Shown: positions 57,801 to 64,000 of the stretch, piece after piece | How positions within the stretch are numbered: the stretch's first letter is position 1 | How the letters are laid out: each line of letters opens with the position of its first letter | Source: Arenicola marina | Taxonomy: Eukaryota; Annelida; Polychaeta; Arenicolidae | Direction of reading: 5' to 3' | Length of the DNA: 64,000 nucleotides | NCBI GenBank assembly: GCA_964019135.1 | Contig: OZ025265.1 | Coordinates: forward strand, 2,604,496-2,668,495 | Notes under the pieces: generated by a model | The model's database searches: none | Told to the model about the DNA's origin: nothing | The model's input: the letters and a program-made list of their open reading frames with translations, nothing else | Translations under genes and position numbers: made by a program

Positions 57801-58353
57801 AAGCCGACAACTCTTTCACGGCCAGTAATACAATGCGGCCCTCACAGTATATTATATACCCTAACATAAGCTAAAGAAACTGATCGCTTCTCTTGCATTC
57901 AATGTATACAACATGTAATTGACTAAAACATGGAATACTGTATGCTCCATAGCCAGAAAATAACTTGTTTTGCCATTGAATAGGTATCATACTTACAGAA
58001 ATAGAAAAAAATAAATGTTTAAATGAAAAAAAAAATGTATATATATAATGTAATATTTACATGTTTGGGACTTTGCAGAGCGTGCATATTTTTTGGCCTC
58101 TTAAAGTGCTGGTATAAATGATTGAATGAAAACTTTTTTGAAATTCGTATTCCTATTATGAAACTCCTTATTGCAGAGTTCCCTCAAGTACGATGGGTCG
58201 CCTGGGAACTTTACAGTCGAGGTGACTGCGGGGGACGCCGGCTGTGCTGCAATGTCTGCCGGGACGACCGTCCCCTGGGACGCCGTTGTGGAGGCTGACA
58301 CGGCGTACGGCATTGTGCTGGCCAGCCACCAAGGGGCGCTCATGATCGATATG
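33785..58353 (+). CDS. SLC15A1/SLC15A2: Proton-coupled oligopeptide transporter, SLC15 (PEPT1/PEPT2) family, 16 exons, 3' end outside window
   Basis: PEPT proteins carry di- and tripeptides with protons across the plasma membrane, typically of absorptive cells. Sixteen exons with GT/AG borders and matching phases give 494 codons with no stop. Family marks: EFCERFSYYG in TM1 (the ExxERFxYYG motif), YHTFIVLCYFSP in TM2 with the conserved proton-linked His, GTGGIKPCVSAFGGDQF after TM4, FYFAINLGSL in TM5 (POT signature), FWALFDQQGSRW at TM7, and PPDQMQALN before TM8. Exons 15-16 start the large extracellular domain found in animal PEPT1/2. About 700 residues are usual, so TM10-12 and the rest of that domain lie beyond 64 kb. 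Introns are inflated by tandem arrays: intron 5 is 9.7 kb and intron 10 is 5.2 kb. Assignment to PEPT1 versus PEPT2 is not possible here; SLC15A4-type proteins lack this domain. Confidence 0.95.
33811..33840 (+). promoter_or_regulatory. Upstream ORF of 9 codons overlapping the start codon
   Basis: ATG at 33811 opens MIYGSICHR and stops at TAG 33838-33840, out of frame with and overlapping the main ATG at 33818. If this exon is used, scanning ribosomes meet it first, so it could lower translation. Confidence 0.4.
34190..34218 (+). CDS. SLC15A1/SLC15A2: Transporter exon 2, a 29-nt microexon
   Basis: It lies between acceptor GTGTCATCCAG and donor GTAGAT. It enters in phase 1 and leaves in phase 0, coding GKGLLKEGAM. 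Only with this exon does exon 1 join exon 3 in frame; direct joining of 1 to 3 meets a stop at once. That fit is the main support. Confidence 0.5.
34489..34582 (+). CDS. SLC15A1/SLC15A2: Transporter exon 3 (TM1, EFCERFSYYG)
   Basis: From acceptor TTTTCATTTTAG to donor GTAGGC, phase 0 to 1. It encodes NMATDQKKYPKGIFFIVGNE, then FCERFSYYGMR. The ATG at 34492 has a good context (AATATGG) and may serve as an internal or main start. Confidence 0.95.
34878..35019 (+). CDS. SLC15A1/SLC15A2: Transporter exon 4 (end of TM1, TM2)
   Basis: From acceptor TTGCTTTCCAG to donor GTAAAT, phase 1 to 2. It encodes ILVIYLMDWLQFDRNLATAV followed by YHTFIVLCYFSPLFGAVIAD and GYWGKYR. The His in YHTF corresponds to the essential proton-binding His of PEPT1/2. 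Confidence 0.96.
35299..35376 (+). CDS. SLC15A1/SLC15A2: Transporter exon 5 (TM3)
   Basis: From acceptor CTATTTGCAG to donor GTAAGG, phase 2 to 2. TILYISIIYAVGNIVMAFTS is a membrane span, followed by FPPPVW. Confidence 0.95.
35461..36490. repeat. 20-bp array in intron 5, about 51 copies
   Basis: The unit is GTTTAACTGGCCCCAGTGTG with point variants (GGTCCCA, GATTTACC). Higher-order blocks of about 180-200 bp recur (the variant AGCGTAGTTTAAC at about 35639, 35779, 35939 and 36079). Confidence 0.95.
36573..45112. repeat. 61/63-bp array made of exon 6's acceptor and first codons, about 137 copies
   Basis: Each unit is a splice-acceptor end (TTGTATGTTTTGCTGCAG or TGTGTGTTTTGCTGCAG, giving 61 or 63 bp) plus about 38 nt resembling the start of exon 6. 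The array ends at 45112 in the genuine acceptor. Most copies read GGTGGACCCATCATTGACCT; a minority (for example near 37755, 39920, 41275, 41586, 44060 and 44868) read GGTGGGGCCCATGATTGGTC, exactly as the real exon for 28 nt, then diverge. In the transporter frame the common unit hits TGA within eight codons. Whole blocks recur, for example 40869-41102 and 43653-43886, 2784 bp apart. Confidence 0.96.
45113..45212 (+). CDS. SLC15A1/SLC15A2: Transporter exon 6 (TM4, GTGGIKPCVSAFGGDQF)
   Basis: From acceptor TTTTGCTGCAG to donor GTAAGG, phase 2 to 0. It encodes VGPMIGLLLIGLGTGGIKPC, then VSAFGGDQFSADQ, a hallmark block of POT transporters. Its acceptor is the last of about 137 near-identical ones. 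Confidence 0.95.
45213..45768. other. Intron 6, nothing recognised
   Basis: AT-rich, without repeats. Confidence 0.6.
45769..45859 (+). CDS. SLC15A1/SLC15A2: Transporter exon 7 (TM5)
   Basis: From acceptor TGCTACATTCAG to donor GTGAGC, phase 0 to 1. FFSIFYFAINLGSLLSMILT contains the FYxxINxGSL signature of peptide transporters. Confidence 0.96.
46164..46241 (+). CDS. SLC15A1/SLC15A2: Transporter exon 8 (TM6)
   Basis: From acceptor GTTATTTTGCAG to donor GTGAGA, phase 1 to 1. NVSCFGTSCFPLAFGIPAIL continues into MVIAV. The two cysteines are shared with animal PEPTs in the TM5-TM6 loop. Confidence 0.95.
46634..46893 (+). mobile_element. Full-length tRNA-derived SINE
   Basis: The head GCCGGCGCGATAGTTCAGTG matches a pol III A box and GATGTTTCGAGCCCTG a B-box-like segment. 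The body includes AAAGATCCATGTCTTTCTTC, and the 3' end is AACCAACCAACCAACC. Bodies of the same family lie at 55680-55850 and, more diverged, 57600-57790. Confidence 0.8.
46894..47448. other. Intron 8 remainder, nothing recognised
   Basis: AT-rich, no repeats. Confidence 0.6.
47449..47531 (+). CDS. SLC15A1/SLC15A2: Transporter exon 9 (end of TM6, cytosolic loop)
   Basis: From acceptor GTCGTGTTTCAG to donor GTACGG, phase 1 to 0. LFFGGRNLYKRHPPTGNVLG then RLFCCIG matches the loop after TM6, with its PPxGN motif. Confidence 0.94.
47715..47792 (+). CDS. SLC15A1/SLC15A2: Transporter exon 10 (cytosolic loop)
   Basis: From acceptor GTTCTGTTCACAG to donor GTAAGT, phase 0 to 0. RAIKNRCKSN and REHWLDYADDQYE match the HWLDWA-type motif of PEPT1/2. 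Confidence 0.94.
47852..47985 (+). mobile_element. tRNA-derived SINE head, same family as 58832-59018
   Basis: CTCCCTGGTGTAGTGGTTAG is the A-box part, and GGCTTGGAATCCCGGGCCCT a decayed B box. It ends directly at the GT-rich array. Confidence 0.7.
47990..52960. repeat. GT-rich array in intron 10, with a 1932-bp duplication
   Basis: The left part is GTGTGGAGGTGTGGGGTGTG units (about 47990-49430 and 50250-51360); the right part is GTGTGTGTGGGGTGGATAGG units (about 49430-50240 and 51360-52760). The order of small variants repeats at a distance of 1932 bp (for example the GGATTGTGTGTGTGGGGTGT site at 49202 and 51134), and the GGGGTGCATAGGG marker recurs at about 50075, 52067 and 52575. The plus strand, which is the transcript sense, is very G-rich. 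Long ORFs of up to 1373 residues on the minus strand (His, Thr, Pro) are repeat artefacts. Confidence 0.96.
53006..53095 (+). CDS. SLC15A1/SLC15A2: Transporter exon 11 (TM7)
   Basis: From acceptor GTTGCTTGTAG to donor GTCGGT, phase 0 to 0. VLRVLMLFLPLPLFWALFDQ then Q. The Trp in FWAL corresponds to a substrate-pocket residue of PEPT1. Confidence 0.95.
53100..53470. repeat. G-rich degenerate repeat in intron 11
   Basis: Irregular copies of GGGGTNGGANTAGCCTNTCC-like sequence and GGGTGGGG runs. No clean period. Confidence 0.5.
53517..53561 (+). CDS. SLC15A1/SLC15A2: Transporter exon 12 (GSRWTIQAREMDLNF)
   Basis: A 45-nt exon from acceptor TGTGACTTCAG to donor GTAAGT, phase 0 to 0. GSRWT follows FDQQ directly, as in all PEPTs. 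Confidence 0.94.
53754..53878 (+). CDS. SLC15A1/SLC15A2: Transporter exon 13 (TM8)
   Basis: From acceptor TTGGTTTCAG to donor GTCAGT, phase 0 to 2. FGVWHIPPDQMQALNAFLII continues ALIPLFEAAIYPLCNRCNF. The last 75 nt and the donor are copied in the array that follows. Confidence 0.95.
53804..55620. repeat. 116-bp array made of exon 13's end and donor, about 15 copies
   Basis: Each unit has about 75 nt of exon 13 (CTTATTATCGCCCTGATCCC ... AACTTCCTCACCAG), the donor GTCAGT or GTCGGT, and about 41 nt of intron including GGCCACGTGTTCGTTCC. Donors fall near 53878 (real), 53994, 54110, 54227, 54348, 54464 and so on to 55508; the one near 55392 is mutated (CCAGATCG). Many differences between copies are silent at third positions, others change residues (AACCCACTG). 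The unit is not a multiple of 3. Copies decay at the right end. Confidence 0.96.
55680..55850 (+). mobile_element. SINE body, headless
   Basis: TGCTGGATAAAGATCCTGTG and TCTTTCTTCGCAAAGAGTAG match the body of the SINE at 46634-46893. It ends near AAACTAACCAAC. Confidence 0.7.
56314..56395 (+). CDS. SLC15A1/SLC15A2: Transporter exon 14 (TM9)
   Basis: From acceptor GTCTGCTACAG to donor GTGAGT, phase 2 to 0. PLQRMVAGMLFASLAFIIAG then VLQLQID is the last membrane span before the extracellular domain. Confidence 0.95.
56396..57365. other. Intron 14, nothing recognised
   Basis: AT-rich single-copy-looking DNA. Confidence 0.6.
57366..57479 (+). CDS. SLC15A1/SLC15A2: Transporter exon 15 (start of extracellular domain)
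   Basis: From acceptor CTCTGTGTAG to donor GTACAA, phase 0 to 0. QTLEVFPAGQGSVKFINTVP then CDLEIRSPWLNDTIPASQ. VKFINT-like beta-strand sequence and an N-glycosylation site (NDT) fit the extracellular domain of animal PEPTs. Confidence 0.88.
57600..57790 (+). mobile_element. Diverged SINE body
   Basis: GCAGGATAAAGGAGCCGATG, TTCTTCATCGAAGAGAG and CTCTCCATTGAC follow the same order as the body of the 46634 SINE, with many changes. Confidence 0.5.
57791..58176. other. Intron 15 remainder, nothing recognised
   Basis: AT-rich, with an A run near 58025. Confidence 0.6.
58177..58353 (+). CDS. SLC15A1/SLC15A2: Transporter exon 16 (extracellular domain)
   Basis: The acceptor is CTCCTTATTGCAG; 59 codons in phase 0, including SSLKYDGSPGNFTVEVTAGD and ADTAYGIVLASHQGALMIDM, with an N-glycosylation site (NFT). 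The donor GTAATTAAG is moderate. If it were not used, the frame would end four codons later at TAA 58366, giving a protein without TM10-12. Confidence 0.85.
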
Positions 58354-58384
58354 GTAATTAAGTAACTAAGAACCAACGCTAATA

Positions 58385-58600
58385 GTCCCGTATTTGATTC
58401 GTGTTTGTGCTTTAGTCAGCTTTTATCCTAATGAAGGCTAAAATAGGCCATGAAACCTCCCTGGACGGTAAAAGGGGGTTGGATGAACTATGAACCCCAG
58501 ATGCAGGTCCAAGGTTCGAACCCCCGACCTGTTGATCGGCAGCTCAGCATACTTACCAGCTAGGCTCGGGCGGCTCCCCATCCTCAATGTCATGCCTTTA
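58385..58600 (-). mobile_element. tRNA-derived SINE whose head adjoins the terminal array
   Basis: On the minus strand GGGGAGCCGCCCGAGCCTAG begins a tRNA-like head with TAGCTGGTAAG (A box) and GGGGGTTCGAACC (B box), then a tail with AGGGAGGTTTCATGGCC akin to the element at 58832-59018. The first bases of this head are part of every unit of the 48-bp array. Confidence 0.7.
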
Positions 58601-61600
58601 GCACCAGCTGTGCTCGGGCGGCTCCCCATCATCAATGTCATGCCTTTAGCACCAGCTGTGCTCGGGCGCCTCCCCATCATCAATGTTATGCCTTTACCAC
58701 CAGCTGTGCTCGGGCGGCTCCCCATCCTCAATGTTATGCCTTTACCACCAGCTGTGCTCCGGCGACTCCCCATCCTCCATGTCATGCCTTTACCACCAGC
58801 TGTGCTCGGGCGGCTCCCCATCCTCAATGTTGGGGGCCTCCCTGGTGTAGTGGTTAGCGCACTAGACCGCAGATCAATAGGTTCTGGGTTCGAATCCGGG
58901 CTCGGGCACCTAATCTGGGGCATGTTTCATTCCTTCATCCTTCATCGTCTCGGGAGGTTCCTTGGCCCAATTTAGCCTGTATGTGCACAAAAGTGGCCTA
59001 AAACACCAACATTCCATTCCATCCTCAATGTTATGCCTCTACCACCAGCTGTGCTCCGGCGACTCCCCATCCTCAATGTTATGCCTTTACCACCAGCTGT
59101 GCTCGGGCGGCTCCCCATCCTCAATGTTATGCCTTTACCACCAGCTGTGCTCCGGCGACTCCCCATCCTCAATGTCATGCCTTTACCACCAGCTGTGCTC
59201 CGGCGACTCCCCATCCTCAATGTCATGCCTTTACCACCAGCTGAGCTCGGGCGCCTCCCCATCCTCAATGTCATGCCTTTACCACCAGCTGTGCTCGGGC
59301 GGCTCCCCATCCTCAATGTTATGCCTTTACCACCAGCTGTGCTCCGGCGACTCCCCATCCTCAATGTCATGCCTTTACCACCAGCTGTGCTCCGGCGACT
59401 CCCCATCCTCAATGTCATGCCTTTACCACCAGCTGAGCTCGGGCGCCTCCCCATCCTCAATGTCATGCCTTTACCACCAGCTGTGCTCGGGCGGCTCCCC
59501 ATCCTCAATGTTATGCCTTTACCACCAGCTGTGCTCCGGCGACTCCCCATCCTCAATGTCATGCCTTTACCACCAGCTGTGCTCGGGCGCCTCCCCATCC
59601 TCAATGTTATGCCTTTACCACCAGCTGAGCTCGGGCGGCTCCCCATCATCAATGTCATGCCTTTACCACCAGCTGAGCTCGGGCGGCTCCCCATCCTCAT
59701 TGTCATGCCTTTACCACCAGCTGAGCTCCGGCGCCTCCCCATCATCAATGTTATGCCTTTACCACCAGCTGAGCTCGGGCGGCTCCCCATTATCAATGTT
59801 ATGCCTTTACCACCAGCTGTGCTCCGGCGCCTCCCCATCATCAATGTTATGCCTTACCACCAGCTTCGCTCGGGCGCCTCCCCATCATCAATGTTATGCC
59901 TTTACCACCAGCTGAGCTCGGACGGCTCCCCATCATCAATGTCATGTCTTTACCACCAGCTGAGCTCGGGCGCCTCCCCATCCTCAATGTCATGCCTTTA
60001 CCACCAGCTGTGCTCGGGCGGCTCCCCATCCTCAATGTTATGCCTTTACCACCAGCTGTGCTCCGGCGACTCCCCATCCTCAATGTCATGCCTTTACCAC
60101 CAGCTGTGCTCCGGCGACTCCCCATCCTCAATGTCATGCCTTTACCACCAGCTGAGCTCGGGCGCATTCCCCATCCTCAATGTCATGCCTTTACCACCAG
60201 CTGTGCTCGGGCGGCTCCCCATCCTCATTGTCATGCCTTTACCACCAGCTGTGCTCCGGCGACTCCCCATCCTCAATGTCATGCCTTTACCACCAGCTGA
60301 ACTCGGGCGCCTCCCCATCCTCAACGTCATGCCTTTACCACCAGCTGTGCTCGGGCGGCTCCCCATCCTCAATGTCATGCCTTTACCACCAGCTGTGCTC
60401 GGGCGGCTCCCCATCCTCAATGTTATGCCTTTACCACCAGCTGTGCTCAGGCGACTCCCCAACCTCAATGTCATGCCTTTACCACCAGCTGTGCTCGGGC
60501 GCCTCCCCATCCTCAATGTTATGCCTTTACCACCAGCTGAGCTCGGGCGGCTCCCCATCATCAATGTCATGCCTTTACCACCAGCTGAGCTCGGGCGGCT
60601 CCCCATCATCAATGTTATGCCTTTACCACCAGCTGAGCTCGGGCGGCTCCCCATTATCAATGTTATGCCTTTACCACCAGCTGTGCTCCGGCGCCTCCCC
60701 ATCATCAATGTTATGCCTTACCACCAGCTTCGCTCGGGCGCCTCCCCATCATCAATGTTATGCCTTTACCACCAGCTGAGCTCGGACGGCTCCCCATCAT
60801 CAATGTCATGTCTTTACCACCAGCTGAGCTCCGGCGCCTCCCCATCATCAATGTTATGCCTTTACCACCAGCTGCGCTCGGGCGCCTCCCCATCATCAAT
60901 GTTATGCCTTTACCACCAGCTGGGCTCGGGCGGCTCCCCATCATCAATGTCATGCCTTTACCGCCAGCTGAGGTCCGGCGCCTCCCCATCATCAATGTTA
61001 TGCCTTTACCACCAGCTGAGCTCCGGCGCCTCCCCATCATCAATGTTATGCCTTTACCACCAGCTGAGCTCGGGCGCCTCCCCATCATCAATGTTATGCC
61101 TTTACCACCAGCTGAGCTCGGGCGGCTCCCCATCATCAATGTTATGCCTTTACCACCAGCTGAGCTCGGGCGCCTCCCCATCATCAATGTTATGCCTTTA
61201 CCACCAGCTGTGCTCGGGCGCCTCCCCATCATCAATGTTATGCCTTTACCACCAGCTGTGCTCAGGCGGCTCCCCATCATCAATGTCATGCCTTTACCAC
61301 CAGCTGAGCTCGGGCGCCTCCCCATCCTCAATGTTATGCCTTTACCACCAGCTGTGCTCAGGCGGCTCCCCATCATCAATGTCATGCCTTTACCACCAGC
61401 TGAGCTCGGGCGCCTCCCCATCATCAATGTCATGCCTTTACCACCAGCTGTGCTCGGGCGGCTCCCCATCCTCAATGTCATGCCTTTACCACCAGCTGTG
61501 CTCAGGCGGCTCCCCATCATCAATGTCATGCCTTTACCACCAGCTGAGCTCGGGCGCCTCCCCATCCTCAATGTTATGCCTTTACCACCAGCTGTGCTCG

Positions 61601-64000
61601 GGCGGCTCCCCATCCTCAATGTCATGCCTTTACCACCAGCTGTGCTCCGGCGGCTCCCAATCCTCAATGTCATGCCTTTACCACCAGCTGTGCTCGGGCG
61701 GCTCCCCATCCTCAATGTCATGCCTTTACCACCAGCTGTGCTCGGGCGGCTCCCCATCATCAATGTTATGCCTTTACCACCAGCTGTGCTCAGGCGGCTC
61801 CCCATCATCAATGTCATGCCTTTACCACCAGCTGTGCTCGGGCGGCTCCCCATCCTCAATGTTATGCCTTTACCACCAGCTGAGCTCCGGCGGCTCCCCA
61901 TCATCAATGTCATGCCTTTACCACCAGCTGCGCTCGGGCGCCTCCCCATCATCAATGTCATGCCTTTACCACCAGCTGTGCTCAGGCGGCTCCCCATCAT
62001 CAATGTCATGCCTTTACCACCAGCTGAGCTCCGGCGGCTCCCCATCATCAATGTCATGCCTTTACCACCAGCTGAGCTCCGGCGGCTCCCCATCATCAAT
62101 GTCATGCCTTTACCACCAGCTGAGCTCGGGCGCCTCCCCATCATCAATGTCATGCCTTTACCACCAGCTGAGCTCCGGCGCCTCCCCATCATCAATGTCA
62201 TGCCTTTACCACCAGCTGTGCTCGGGCGCCTCCCCATCATCAATGTTATGCCTTTACCGCCAGCTGTGCTCGGGCGGCTCCCCATCATCAATGTTATGCC
62301 TTTACCACCAGCTGTGCTCAGGCGGCTCCCCATCATCAATGTCATGCCTTTACCACCAGCTGAGCTCCGGCGGCTCCCCATCATCAATGTTATGCCTTTA
62401 CCACCAGCTGTGCTCAGGCGGCTCCCTATCATCAATGTCATGCCTTTACCACCAGCTGAGCTCCGGCGGCTCCCCATCCTCAATGTCATGCCTTTACCAC
62501 CAGCTGTGCTCGGGCGCCTCCCCATCATCAATGTCATGCCTTTACCACCAGCTGTGCTCGGGCGGCTCCCCATCCTCAATGTTATGCCTTTACCACCAGC
62601 TGTGCTCGGGCGGCTCCCCATCCTCAATGTTATGCCTTTACCACCAGCTGAGCTCGGGCGCCTCCCCATCATCAATGTTATGCCTTTACCACCAGCTGAG
62701 CTCCGGCGGCTCCGCATCATCAATGTCATGCCTTTACCACCAGCTGAGCTCGGGCGCCTCCCCATCCTCAATGTCATGCCTTTACCACCAGCTGTGCTCG
62801 GGCGGCTCCCCATCCTCAATGTTATGCCTTTACCACCAGCTGTGCTCCGGCGACTCCCCATCCTCAATGTCATGCCTTTACCACCAGCTGTGCTCCGGCG
62901 ACTCCCCATCCTCAATGTCATGCCTTTACCACCAGCTGAGCTCGGGCGCATTCCCCATCCTCAATGTCATGCCTTTACCACCAGCTGTGCTCGGGCGGCT
63001 CCCCATCCTCAATGTTATGCCTTTACCACCAGCTGTGCTCCGGCGACTCCCCATCCTCAATGTCATGCCTTTACCACCAGCTGTGCTCCGGCGACTCCCC
63101 ATCCTCAATGTCATGCCTTTACCACCAGCTGAGCTCGGGCGCATTCCCCATCCTCAATGTCATGCCTTTACCACCAGCTGTGCTCGGGCGGCTCCCCATC
63201 CTCATTGTCATGCCTTTACCACCAGCTGTGCTCCGGCGACTCCCCATCCTCAATGTCATGCCTTTACCACCAGCTGAACTCGGGCGCCTCCCCATCCTCA
63301 ATGTCATGCCTTTACCACCAGCTGTGCTCGGGCGGCTCCCCATCCTCAATGTCATGCCTTTACCACCAGCTGTGCTCGGGCGGCTCCCCATCCTCAATGT
63401 TATGCCTTTACCACCAGCTGTGCTCAGGCGACTCCCCAACCTCAATGTCATGCCTTTACCACCAGCTGTGCTCGGGCGCCTCCCCATCCTCAATGTTATG
63501 CCTTTACCACCAGCTGAGCTCGGGCGCCTCCCCATCCTCAATGTTATGCCTTTACCACCAGCTGTGCTCAGGCGGCTCCCCATCATCAATGTCATGCCTT
63601 TACCACCAGCTGAGCTCGGGCGCCTCCCCATCCTCAATGTTATGCCTTTACCACCAGCTGTGCTCGGGCGGCTCCCCATCCTCAATGTCATGCCTTTACC
63701 ACCAGCTGTGCTCCGTCGGCTCCCAATCCTCAATGTCATGCCTTTACCACTAGCTGTGCTCGGGCGGCTCCCCATCCTCAATGTCATGCCTTTACCACCA
63801 GCTGTGCTCGGGCGGCTCCCCATCATCAATGTTATGCCTTTACCACCAGCTGTGCTCAGGCGGCTCCTCATCATCAATGTCATGCCTTTACCACCAGCTG
63901 TGCTCGGGCGGCTCCCCATCCTCAATGTTATGCCTTTACCACCAGCTGAGCTCCGGCGGCTCCCCATCATCAATGTCATGCCTTTACCACCAGCTGCGCT
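58561..64000. repeat. 48-bp array, about 110 copies, running off the window
   Basis: The unit is GTGCTCGGGCGGCTCCCCAT, CCTCAATGTCATGCC, TTTACCACCAGCT. Variants (CTCGGGCG/CTCCGGCG/CTCAGGCG, CATCCT/CATCAT, GTCATG/GTTATG) are shuffled among copies, and blocks recur (for example the order around 59860-60300 and around 60710 and 62930-63300). The period of 48 makes spurious ORFs of 1414 residues on plus and 746 on minus. A SINE interrupts it at 58832-59018. Confidence 0.97.
58832..59018 (+). mobile_element. Full-length tRNA-derived SINE with 14-bp target duplication
   Basis: The head GCCTCCCTGGTGTAGTGGTT has the A box, and GGGTTCGAATCCGGGC the B box. The body includes GGGAGGTTCCTTGGCCCAAT and TGTGCACAAAAGTGGCC, and the tail is ATTCCATT. 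Exact 14-bp flanks CCATCCTCAATGTT at 58818-58831 and 59019-59032 show insertion into an existing array unit. Confidence 0.88.

Noticed and set aside
58835..58910. Functional tRNA gene
   Set aside because: It has A and B boxes but no plausible cloverleaf, continues into a SINE body, and is flanked by target duplications.
58962..63979. ORFs of 1414 (plus) and 746 (minus) codons
   Set aside because: They are translations of a 48-bp array in both directions. Transporter exon 16 does not continue into them in frame.

Overview
The window is animal (metazoan) nuclear DNA, most likely from a marine invertebrate; a mollusc or other lophotrochozoan is my guess, and I cannot fix the species. Genes are split into short exons with GT/AG borders. 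Several tRNA-derived SINE families and inverted-repeat elements are scattered through it. By rough addition more than half of the 64 kb is tandem repeat. There is one 200-base assembly gap (1377-1576).

Two genes are recognisable. On the minus strand, from about 11.3 kb down to 1.77 kb (possibly starting near 24.7 kb), lies a CTD small phosphatase-like gene (CTDSP1/2/L family). Its exons include two alternative versions of the catalytic DLDET exon, at 8811-8924 and 6255-6356. Its last coding exon is not visible: it lies in the gap or left of base 1. On the plus strand, from 33.8 kb to at least 58.35 kb, lies a proton-coupled oligopeptide transporter of the SLC15 family (PEPT1/PEPT2 type). Sixteen coding exons join in one open frame of 494 codons, covering TM1 to TM9 and the start of the extracellular domain. 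Its 3' end is beyond the window. A third, unidentified partial exon sits at 1-133 on the plus strand.

Layout: 1-1.7 kb, orphan exon, CpG-rich DNA with paired CACGTG boxes, gap. 1.77-11.34 kb, phosphatase exons with 43-, 90-, 65-, 30- and 48-bp tandem arrays between them. 11.4-24.6 kb, probable phosphatase intron 1, almost all arrays (22, 48, 33, about 56 and 23 bp). 24.6-25 kb, CpG-rich probable promoter. 25-33.4 kb, gene-poor DNA with four or five inverted-repeat elements. 33.8-58.35 kb, the transporter, whose introns hold arrays of 20 bp, about 62 bp (8.5 kb long), GT-rich units (5 kb) and 116 bp. 58.56 kb to the end, a 48-bp array.

The most striking feature is that four arrays are built from exon edges. 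Each unit carries a copy of a real splice site plus part of the adjoining exon, and each array abuts the genuine exon on its intron side: phosphatase exons 5 and 3a, transporter exons 6 and 13. This places tens to more than a hundred copies of a splice site next to the real one. A second group of arrays abuts, or is partly made from, the heads of tRNA-derived SINEs. The very long ORFs in the window are by-products of repeat units whose length is a multiple of three and should not be read as proteins.
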